In this document: piece after piece, positions 57,188-64,000 of the stretch | Position numbering within the stretch: the stretch's first letter is position 1 | Layout: each line of letters opens with the position of its first letter | Source: Candidatus Eisenbergiella stercoravium | Lineage (GTDB): Bacteria > Bacillota > Clostridia > Lachnospirales > Lachnospiraceae | Direction of reading: 5' to 3' | Assembly (NCBI GenBank): GCA_019113175.1 | Contig: DXHY01000029.1 | Span: 1-64,000, forward strand | DNA: 64,000 nt | Program-made: the position numbers and the translations under genes | Notes under the pieces: generated by a model | What the model saw: only the letters and a program-made list of their open reading frames with translations | What the model was told of the DNA's origin: nothing | Databases searched by the model: none

Positions 57188-57916
57188 TCAGATTCTGCGC
57201 ACCGCGTTGTCCTGAAACCGGAAATAATCCGGGCGGTGCCGGGACTGGGTGTATTCGAACATGATGCCGTTGCTGTCGAAGGTATGGCTGGTTACCACTG
57301 CAAGACAGTTATAATCATTCAGATTCAGTTCCAGATATTTTTCATCGATTTCCGTGACCTTTTCCACGGTCATGACTCTCTGGCTGTTCACGATCGTTAC
57401 GTGCAGTGTCTTTTCCAGATATTCGTAAATGGATTGTTCCGCAATTTCCCTGGTCAGACCGGGTATAATACGTTTCAGAAAATAGTTGTGATTGAGAATC
57501 AGCGCCTTACCGTTCAGATAATGAACCCGCTGGATGTAGAACAGCTCCGTACCGGGCTCAAAGCCGGTGGTTCGGGCAATCTTCCGGTCAGCGGTGAGCT
57601 CGGTAAAAAGAACCACCTTTGTGCGTCCATTCTGATGATTGCGGATGGAGGATTCCCGGAAGGATTCAATGCTTCCGATGGTGAAGGAGGACTGTGGAAC
57701 AGGACGGTAGATATTGCGTACGCCCTTGCCCTGCACGGTCTGTACGTAGCCGTCTGTTACAAGGCCGGCGATGGCCCTCCGGACGGTGTTTCGGGAACAG
57801 CCGTAGATTTCCACCAGGCGGTTTTCCGAAGGGAGCAGCTCCTGAAATTCATAGGTTTCGGATTCAATTTTATTTTTCAGATCCCGGTAAATAGCATCGT
57901 ATTTTGCTGCAGGCAT
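57188..57916 (-). CDS. treR: Trehalose operon repressor, GntR family
   Basis: 242 residues from the ATG at 57916, behind AAGGAG. An N-terminal GntR winged helix (KYDAIYRDLKNKIESETYEFQE, SENRLVEIYGCSRNTVRRAIAGL) is followed by a UTRA ligand domain (about 85-240, SSFTIGSIESFRESS, FEYTQSRHRPDYFRF). TreR is known to sense trehalose 6-phosphate. It is divergent from treP, and copies of its likely operator lie in front of both genes. Confidence 0.93.
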   Translation of the reverse strand: MPAAKYDAIYRDLKNKIESETYEFQELLPSENRLVEIYGCSRNTVRRAIAGLVTDGYVQTVQGKGVRNIYRPVPQSSFTIGSIESFRESSIRNHQNGRTKVVLFTELTADRKIARTTGFEPGTELFYIQRVHYLNGKALILNHNYFLKRIIPGLTREIAEQSIYEYLEKTLHVTIVNSQRVMTVEKVTEIDEKYLELNLNDYNCLAVVTSHTFDSNGIMFEYTQSRHRPDYFRFQDNAVRRI

Positions 57917-57933
57917 ATAAACTCCTTGACTGA

Positions 57934-58071
57934 CTTGTTTAAACATTTTTACCACCACTCATTATAGAGAAATGTGGAAAAAAGTCAAGGCAGACAATTT
58001 TTATGGATGTTTTTGAAGAAAAGGGTTGACCTGTTTAAACAGGTGTGATAGGATGAACTTGTTTAAACAAG
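57934..58071. promoter_or_regulatory. treR/treP intergenic operators and promoter
   Basis: Three sites share TTGTTTAAACA or CTGTTTAAACA cores: 57934-57947 near the treR start, 58030-58043 (CCTGTTTAAACAGG, perfect) and 58058-58071 (CTTGTTTAAACAAG, perfect). A treP promoter TTGACC (58026-58031), 17 bases, TAGGAT (58049-58054) is bracketed by the last two. Binding by TreR would repress treP and treR together. Confidence 0.8.
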
Positions 58072-58135
58072 ATCGTAATTTACGCCGCCTGGGGCGGCCG
58101 CTCGAACCACAGGTTCGCGCTGAAAGGAGAAAAAG

Positions 58136-60181
58136 ATGGCAAAGTATGAACAGGACGTACAGGCCCTGCTTCGTCTGATCGGCGGAAAGGAAAATATCCG
58201 TGCGGTTTCCCACTGCATGACCAGAATGCGGTTCGTGCTGGCGGATGAGAAAAAGGCGGATACGGAAGCAATCGGAAAGCTTCCTTCCGTGAAGGGAACG
58301 TTTACCCAGGCGGGACAGTATCAGGTCATCATCGGAAACGATGTATCAACCTTCTACAATGAATTTACCGCTTACGCAGGAATTGAGGGCGTGAGCAAGG
58401 ATGCGGCAAAGCAGGCCGCGAAGACGAACCAGAATGTGGTTCAGAGAATCATGAGCAGCCTGGGAGAGATTTTCGCACCCCTTATTCCGGCCCTGATCTG
58501 CGGCGGTCTGATTCTTGGCTTCCGAAATATCATTGGAGAGATCAACTTTTTTAATAACGGAACCCAGAGCCTTGCGGACATTTCTCAGTTCTGGGCAGGT
58601 ACCTACAGCTTTCTGTGGCTGATCGGAGAAGCGGTCTTCCATCTGCTTCCCGTAGGAATCGTCTGGTCCATAACAAAGAAGATGGGAACCACTCAGATCC
58701 TGGGCATTGTGCTCGGCCTGACGCTGGTATCCTCCCAGCTGCTGAACGGCTTCTCCGTGGCGAGCACCCCGGCGGATCAGATTCCGGTCTGGGATTTCGG
58801 CTTTGCGAAGGTGCAGATGATCGGCTATCAGGGACAGGTGATTGCGGCCATCATGGCCGGCTTTGTGCTGGTCTATCTGGAAAAATTTTTCCGGAAGATC
58901 TGCCCGCAGGTCATCAGCATGATCGTGGTTCCCTTCTGCTCCCTGCTTCCCGCGGTGATCATCGCGCATACCATTGTCGGCCCCATCGGCTGGAAGATCG
59001 GAAACTTTATTGCGGACGTGGTGTACGGCGGCCTGACATCCGGCTTCGGTGTGCTGTTCGCGGGGGTATTCGGACTGCTGTATGCGCCCATCGTCATGAC
59101 CGGACTGCACCATATGACAAACGCCATCGATTCACAGCTGGTCAGCCTGTATGACGGAACGAACCTCTGGCCCATGATCGCGCTGAGCAACATCGCACAG
59201 GGCTCCGCCGTACTCGCCATGTCCGTTCTTCAGAAGAAAAACGACAGAGCGAAACAGATCAACATTCCCGCCTGCATTTCCTGTTACCTGGGCGTTACGG
59301 AGCCCGCGCTGTTCGGCGTGAACCTGAAATATGTATTCCCGCTGGTCTGCGGCATGATCGGCTCCGCCATCGCCGCCATGGTGTCCGTGGGATTCGGCGT
59401 GCAGGCGGTGAGCATCGGCGTGGGCGGCATTCCCGGAATCTTGTCCATCTATTCCCAATACTGGGGCATCTTCCTGGTGTGCATGCTGATCGCCATTGTG
59501 GTTCCCTTTGTGCTCACTTTTCTGGTGGGAAGCAGGAAGCTCTCTGCGGCTGACCGTTACGGTGAAGCGGGAGAAAGCGGAGCGGCTTCCGGTGATGCTG
59601 TGATTTCGGAAAGCACAGCGGCATCCACTGACAAGGCCCCTGCGGACTCTGTCAACGGCGCCGCTGACGATACGGCTTCCGGCAGCACTGCTTCCGGCAA
59701 TTCTGCCGCCACAGACGGGACAGCCGCCGGAACTCTGAAATCCCCGCTGGACGGACGCATCATCCCCATTGAAGAGATCCCGGATGAGGTCTTTTCTCAG
59801 AAGATCATGGGAGATGGTGTGGGTATCGAACCCACAGGCAATACGGTTTACGCTCCGGCGGATGCCACGGTGGGCGTAGTGATGGCCGACAGCAAGCATG
59901 CCTGCGGCCTGGTTATGGACAACGGAATGGAAATCCTGATCCATGTAGGCATCGATACCGTGGATATGAACGGAGATGGTTTCGAGCTGTTCGTGAAGGA
60001 AGGAGACAGGGTGAAGACCGGAGATCCGCTGATTTCCTTCACTCCTGAAAAAATTAAGGCGGCCGGCCATCCCATGACCACAGCTTTCCTCATCACGGAT
60101 AACGGCAGTGCGTCAGACGTTCGTTTCATATCGAATCAGGATGCAAAGGCGGGACAGACCGTGATCGCGGAATATGCCTGA
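58136..60181 (+). CDS. treP: PTS trehalose transporter EIIBC-EIIA
   Basis: 681 residues. The EIIB domain has its phosphocysteine C27 (SHCMTRMRFVL); the EIIC channel spans about 100-470 with eight to ten helices and the GITEP-like LGVTEPALFGVNLKY. A Ser/Ala/Asp-rich linker (about 475-535) joins an EIIA(Glc)-type domain with H603 in ILIHVGIDTV. Having its own EIIA makes it independent of a shared EIIA(Glc). It imports trehalose as trehalose 6-phosphate. Two hairpins (58084-58098 and 58103-58117) lie in the leader. Confidence 0.94.
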   Translation: MAKYEQDVQALLRLIGGKENIRAVSHCMTRMRFVLADEKKADTEAIGKLPSVKGTFTQAGQYQVIIGNDVSTFYNEFTAYAGIEGVSKDAAKQAAKTNQNVVQRIMSSLGEIFAPLIPALICGGLILGFRNIIGEINFFNNGTQSLADISQFWAGTYSFLWLIGEAVFHLLPVGIVWSITKKMGTTQILGIVLGLTLVSSQLLNGFSVASTPADQIPVWDFGFAKVQMIGYQGQVIAAIMAGFVLVYLEKFFRKICPQVISMIVVPFCSLLPAVIIAHTIVGPIGWKIGNFIADVVYGGLTSGFGVLFAGVFGLLYAPIVMTGLHHMTNAIDSQLVSLYDGTNLWPMIALSNIAQGSAVLAMSVLQKKNDRAKQINIPACISCYLGVTEPALFGVNLKYVFPLVCGMIGSAIAAMVSVGFGVQAVSIGVGGIPGILSIYSQYWGIFLVCMLIAIVVPFVLTFLVGSRKLSAADRYGEAGESGAASGDAVISESTAASTDKAPADSVNGAADDTASGSTASGNSAATDGTAAGTLKSPLDGRIIPIEEIPDEVFSQKIMGDGVGIEPTGNTVYAPADATVGVVMADSKHACGLVMDNGMEILIHVGIDTVDMNGDGFELFVKEGDRVKTGDPLISFTPEKIKAAGHPMTTAFLITDNGSASDVRFISNQDAKAGQTVIAEYA

Positions 60182-60307
60182 CCGGCGTCTGTTCAGAAAA
60201 AATATGGTAAAAATGCTGAACCTCCCGCCTCAGGCGGAAATAAATCAGTCGTGACCGGCCGGCTTTTCCCGGGGGGAAGGCCGGCCTGCAGAAAGGCGGA
60301 TTAGATT

Positions 60308-61951
60308 ATGGAAGATTTCAGAAAAAGCGTGGTATACCAGATCTATCCCAAATCCTTTTATGACACCAACGGGGATGGACTGGGAGATCTGAACGGTGTT
60401 ACGGAGAAACTGGACTATATTAAGGAGCTGGGAGCGGATTATATCTGGATGACTCCCTTCTTCGTTTCCCCGCAGAAGGATAACGGCTATGATGTGGAGG
60501 ACTATTACAACATTGATCCCCGCTACGGCACTATGGAGGACTTTGACAGGCTTTCTGCCGAAGCCCAAAAGCGCGGTATCAAACTGATGCTGGACATGGT
60601 GTTCAACCACACCTCCAGCCGGAACGAGTGGTTTCAGAAGGCACTGGCCGGGGATGAAAGATATAAGAACTACTATATTTTCAGAAAGGGAAAAGAAAAC
60701 GGAGAGCCGCCCACCAACTGGGAAAGCAAGTTCGGCGGCAGCGCCTGGGAATACGTTCCCCAGTTTGATGAATACTATCTGCATCTGTTTGATGTATCCC
60801 AGCCCGACCTGAACTGGGACAACCCGGAGGTAAGGGAGCAGGTGGAAGCAGTGGTCCGCTTCTGGATGAAAAAAGGTGTAAAGGGCTTCCGCTTCGATGT
60901 GGTGAACCTGATCAGCAAGGGAAGCTTTGAGGATGATTACGAGGGCGACGGCCGCCGCTTCTACACTGACGGACCCAATATTCACAAATATCTGCAGGAG
61001 CTGAATGAAAAGACCTTCGGCGCGGACAAGGGTATTGTCACGGTAGGCGAGATGTCCAGCACCTCCATGGAAAACTGCTTCCGTTACGCTTCCGAGGACG
61101 GAAAGGAGCTGTCCATGGTGTTCAGCTTCCATCATCTGAAGGTGGATTTCGCCGGAAATGAGAAATGGGTGCTGGTTCCCTATGACTTCCAGAAGCTGAA
61201 AAAAATTCTGTTCGACTGGCAGTCCGGAATGGCGGAACACCATGCCTGGAACGCAGTATTCTGGTGCAATCACGATCAGCCCAGGGTGGTATCCCGTTTC
61301 GGAGATGAAGGAAAATACTGGAAGCAGTCCGCCAAGATGCTGGGCACGGTGATCCACTGCCTGCGGGGAACACCCTACGTGTACCAGGGAGAAGAGATCG
61401 GCATGACCAATACGGATTTCACCGACATTTCTCAGTACAGAGATGTGGAAAGCATCAACTACTACCGCATTCTGCAGGAAAAGGGGCTCCGCCCGGATGA
61501 TGCCTTCCGGATCATCCAGATCCACTCCCGCGACAACGGGCGCACCCCGATGCAGTGGACCGGCGGAGAGAACGCAGGCTTCACAACGGCGGAACCCTGG
61601 ATCGGAGTCAATGCCAACCATGCTTCCGTTAATGCAGAGGCCGAGCTTGCGGATGAGGATTCCATTTTCCGCCATTACCAGAAGCTGATCCGTCTGCGTA
61701 AGGATCTGGATGTGATCGCTTATGGTGATTTCGCACCTGTGGATCAGAAAAATGCTCAGATTCTGGCCTACAGAAGAAGCTATGAAGGGCACACCCTGCT
61801 GGTGGTCAACAACTTCTACGGCCGTCCTGTAAAGTGGACCTGCCCGGAGGATCTGGAAGGATATTCCTGTATTCTTTCCAACTATCCGGACAGTAAAGTG
61901 GAAAAAGAGATGGAACTGAGGCCGTTTGAATCAATGGTATTATATCAGTAA
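60308..61951 (+). CDS. treC: Alpha,alpha-phosphotrehalase
   Basis: 547 residues, GH13 fold. It hydrolyses trehalose 6-phosphate to glucose and glucose 6-phosphate in the cytoplasm. Catalytic residues are visible: nucleophile D197 (GFRFDVVN), acid E248 (VGEMSS) and D323 (NHDQPR). Oligo-1,6-glucosidases look alike, but linkage to treP and treR decides in favour of TreC. The 126-base gap after treP has several short hairpins. Confidence 0.94.
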   Translation: MEDFRKSVVYQIYPKSFYDTNGDGLGDLNGVTEKLDYIKELGADYIWMTPFFVSPQKDNGYDVEDYYNIDPRYGTMEDFDRLSAEAQKRGIKLMLDMVFNHTSSRNEWFQKALAGDERYKNYYIFRKGKENGEPPTNWESKFGGSAWEYVPQFDEYYLHLFDVSQPDLNWDNPEVREQVEAVVRFWMKKGVKGFRFDVVNLISKGSFEDDYEGDGRRFYTDGPNIHKYLQELNEKTFGADKGIVTVGEMSSTSMENCFRYASEDGKELSMVFSFHHLKVDFAGNEKWVLVPYDFQKLKKILFDWQSGMAEHHAWNAVFWCNHDQPRVVSRFGDEGKYWKQSAKMLGTVIHCLRGTPYVYQGEEIGMTNTDFTDISQYRDVESINYYRILQEKGLRPDDAFRIIQIHSRDNGRTPMQWTGGENAGFTTAEPWIGVNANHASVNAEAELADEDSIFRHYQKLIRLRKDLDVIAYGDFAPVDQKNAQILAYRRSYEGHTLLVVNNFYGRPVKWTCPEDLEGYSCILSNYPDSKVEKEMELRPFESMVLYQ

Positions 61952-61967
61952 AGCTTTATACGGGCGC

Positions 61968-62002
61968 GGGCCGGCAGGGAATATTTTCCTGCCGGCCCGT
62001 TT
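61968..62002 (+). terminator. treC terminator
   Basis: GGGCCGGCAGG pairs with CCTGCCGGCCC around an AT-rich loop, followed by GTTTC. Strong stem, short T-run. Confidence 0.75.
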
Positions 62003-62377
62003 CAGCTATACAAATTGATGTATTCCACGATTGTCTGCCGGTAAGCTTAAAGCTCCTGCGCAAAGCATATAGAAAAAAAGAATCTTCATATATGCTTCTC
62101 AGGCCATTAGGCTGTTCTAAAAGTGCCGTATCATTCACGATCCGGGGAGAAAAATATAATACGCCATAGTCAATTCCCACCTGCTTAACGGTTGAACGAA
62201 AACATATCGGACTGGCAGAGTTCTCGTTAAGCATTTATTTATAAAGCGTAAATCCCTGCAATTCCCTTTGGGGGGATAAAAAGTAACCCTTTCCAATCTT
62301 CTGCCCGGCTGGTACAATTATTGTGTAGAAATGTCTCTATGTGTAAAAGCAGGAAAGATTGGACGAACGTGGCTGAC
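62003..62377. other. Non-coding gap before the two-component system
   Basis: I see no supported gene. The base composition is more AT-rich than the surroundings. A weak promoter is possible: TTCCAA (62291-62296), 16 bases, TACAAT (62313-62318), with ACAAT-T-ATTGT spanning the -10 box. Confidence 0.45.
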
Positions 62378-63061
62378 ATGATAAAGATTATGCTGTGTGA
62401 TGATTTGAAAACGATAAGGGACAGCTTTGTCCAGGCCATTAACAGACAGGAGGATATGCAGGTTGTGTATGCAGCGGCTTCCGGATCGGAGGCAGTAGAA
62501 TATGTGAATCACTGCGAGGCGCTTCCGGATATTATTCTGATGGATATCCAAATGGAAAGCGAAAAGGCGGGGATAGAAGCGACCTGTCAGATCCATGAAA
62601 AATATCCCCGGATAAAAATCCTGATGCTGACGATTTTTGAGAATGATGATCTTCTGATCGAAGCCTATCTGGCAGGCGCGGTGGACTATATTGTAAAGGA
62701 TGTGTCCTGGAAAAAGATCTGTGATACCCTCCGAAGCGCCAGTGTGAATGAAAATTTTGTCGGAACCATTATCCGGGAGAAAACCAGGGAAAAGCTGGAT
62801 CAGAGCAGGCTGATGGAAACGAGTATGCTGTTTTTCATCAACAGGCTGTCAAAACTGACCAACAGCGAATGGCGGATCCTGGAGCATCTATATGAGGGAA
62901 AGAAAAGAAAGGAAATCTCCCGGGAGGAAGTGCTGTCTGAGGAAACTGTCAAGCTTCATATCCGCCATATTCTTCGAAAGCTCGGATTCGATTCCACCAG
63001 AGAGATGGTAGCCTATCTGAAAGAAATCCGGTTCTGGGATTATTTCAAACGGGAGATGTGA
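62378..63061 (+). CDS. Two-component response regulator, LuxR/NarL-type
   Basis: 227 residues from the ATG at 62378; a GTG three codons earlier is about equally possible. The receiver domain has D8/D9, phosphoacceptor D56 (LMDIQM), T85 and K107 (YIVKDVS). After a helical linker, a C-terminal helix-turn-helix (about 165-220, LTNSEWRILEHLYEGKKRKEISREEVLSEETVKLHIRHIL in two parts) binds DNA. It is followed by its likely kinase after seven bases. Confidence 0.88.
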   Translation: MIKIMLCDDLKTIRDSFVQAINRQEDMQVVYAAASGSEAVEYVNHCEALPDIILMDIQMESEKAGIEATCQIHEKYPRIKILMLTIFENDDLLIEAYLAGAVDYIVKDVSWKKICDTLRSASVNENFVGTIIREKTREKLDQSRLMETSMLFFINRLSKLTNSEWRILEHLYEGKKRKEISREEVLSEETVKLHIRHILRKLGFDSTREMVAYLKEIRFWDYFKREM

Positions 63062-63068
63062 AGAGAAA

Positions 63069-64000
63069 ATGGTTGTTTTTTTGTTGTTTATTCTGGCGCT
63101 TTCTGTGATCCTGTTCGGAGTAAAATGGAATAATTTTTACGGGCTGATGTTCACAATTGGCTTTCTGTCGATCGAACTTCTGATTTTTGTCATTGTTGTG
63201 AGCACGGCAAAATTTGCGACCTTCTCTTATCAGACAACTCTGGAGTATGATATTTACCGCCTGATTTTAAGGATCAGGCTGAATTATTTTGATTTAAAGC
63301 GGATTGCAAATTTCAGCGCCTGGATGTTTGCCATGGTCATGCTGCTGGTGGCATGGAAAAACAGCGCCAGAGCCTGGAAAATCGGCTCTGTCCTTGTCTG
63401 GCTGTCCTGTGCCTGCATCATGAGCATATGGATCCTGCTGCTTGATTCTGTGGAAACGCAGGAGTGGATCTATATTGCCGTCCATACCGGGAAAGAACGG
63501 CTCTCCTTCCTGCAAGATCTGATTCAGCAGGGGGAATTCCTTCTGCTGCTGATATGCTGCGGTCTCCCTCTCTGGAAACTCGCGCGCCTGGCACACCGTA
63601 CACGGCTGATGGTACGGAAAAAATACCTGTATGCGGTTCTCGCCTCCACGGGGAGCCTGGCTGCTGTTTTTTTATGTATTGCCATGAATATGCCTGTCAA
63701 GAATTTCCTCTGGGGATATCAGCCCAATGATTTCCGAAGCCTGTACGGCTTTTATCAGAATTCCTTTCTGAAAAATCAGTTTCTCTGGCTGGCTCTGTTC
63801 CTTATCATTATCGCGATCATCTTCTGCCTGGCACGCTTTGACATCTTAAGAGAAAAAAGTTTCCTGAGAAAACGGAAAACGCCCAACTCTAAAATCAGCA
63901 TGCGTGATCTGCGGCATGTATTTCACAGTTATAAAAACGCTCTGTTTTCCATCGAGTGCATGTGCAATGCGGCGCTGGAAAAATATGGACGGCCGGAAGG
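63069..64000 (+). CDS. Sensor histidine kinase, N-terminal part (runs off right edge)
   Basis: An open frame without stop for 310 codons, starting MVVFLLFILALSVILFG behind AAGAGAAA. Six to seven membrane helices fill residues 1-255. A cytoplasmic part then reads MRDLRHVFHSYKNALFSIECM (278-298, split: MRDLRHVFHS and YKNALFSIECM), where H283 or H286 is the likely phosphoacceptor. The ATP-binding domain lies beyond the window. Order and spacing mark it as the partner of the upstream regulator. Confidence 0.78.
   Translation, partial: MVVFLLFILALSVILFGVKWNNFYGLMFTIGFLSIELLIFVIVVSTAKFATFSYQTTLEYDIYRLILRIRLNYFDLKRIANFSAWMFAMVMLLVAWKNSARAWKIGSVLVWLSCACIMSIWILLLDSVETQEWIYIAVHTGKERLSFLQDLIQQGEFLLLLICCGLPLWKLARLAHRTRLMVRKKYLYAVLASTGSLAAVFLCIAMNMPVKNFLWGYQPNDFRSLYGFYQNSFLKNQFLWLALFLIIIAIIFCLARFDILREKSFLRKRKTPNSKISMRDLRHVFHSYKNALFSIECMCNAALEKYGRPE

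Noticed and set aside
61956-62234. Minus-strand 92-codon frame after treC
   Set aside because: It starts in the AT-rich gap without a ribosome binding site, runs through the treC terminator and shows no recognisable domain.

Overview
The window looks like a chromosomal segment of an anaerobic, spore-forming Firmicute of the class Clostridia, most likely a Lachnospiraceae-type gut bacterium. This is inferred, not measured. Supporting signs are strong GGAGG ribosome binding sites with frequent TTG/GTG starts, sigma-A-like promoters, a GerA/SpoVAF-type spore protein, a YtaF-like membrane protein, an L10 leader RNA, an ECF vitamin transporter, a PTS trehalose operon and a small DUF6145-like protein. 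Nearly all genes lie on the + strand, apart from a few single-gene minus-strand units.

Layout. (1) 1-8 kb: the 5' tip of a transposase running off the left edge; a NfeD-like / SPFH (flotillin/stomatin) pair; then argF, birA, a DUF6145-like gene, coaX, dusB, a hypothetical gene with an in-frame 18-bp tandem repeat, and greA. (2) 8-12.5 kb: a small HTH protein, glf (UDP-galactopyranose mutase), an acyl-CoA carboxylase carboxyltransferase without its biotin partners, and a 4'-phosphopantetheinyl transferase. (3) 12.5-33 kb: the transcription/translation backbone rpmG-secE-nusG-rplK-rplA, then a minus-strand spore germination gene and a capA-like gene that split the cluster, then L10 leader-rplJ-rplL, rpoB-rpoC, a coiled-coil hypothetical, rpsL-rpsG-fusA-tuf. 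(4) 33-38.6 kb: a degenerate sirtuin, a six-hairpin glycosidase-like protein and a DUF4091 protein, then a minus-strand C39-like cysteine peptidase. (5) 38.6-46.7 kb: a dipeptide/oligopeptide ABC transporter operon (dppA-D-F-B-C order) followed by an M20 amidohydrolase, which overlaps a convergent pyrrolidone-carboxylate peptidase; together these form a peptide uptake and breakdown module. (6) 46.8-50.2 kb: a complete ECF transporter (S component, fused double ATPase, EcfT) behind a folded leader. (7) 50.3-57.1 kb: aldose epimerase-like protein, DUF2798-like membrane protein, a 47-residue Cys-containing membrane peptide under a palindromic operator, an ArsB/NhaD-type permease, a cytidylate-kinase-like protein, a YtaF-like protein, and a membrane-anchored parvulin-like protein with a long Glu/Thr/Ala-rich insert. 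(8) 57.2-62 kb: treR, treP and treC with three copies of a TTGTTTAAACA operator. (9) 62-64 kb: a two-component system whose kinase runs off the right edge.

Most of the window is recognisable housekeeping and transport. The less explained material is mainly between genes: a family of palindromic elements sharing a GTTAC..TTCAGCC-type end (4.0, 5.4 and 18.1 kb), two look-alike leaders before rplK and rplA that could be L1 binding sites, a vestigial second copy of the fusA 3' end, folded leaders before the peptide and ECF operons, and several perfect operator-like palindromes. I did not find a clear multi-gene system that is plainly new.
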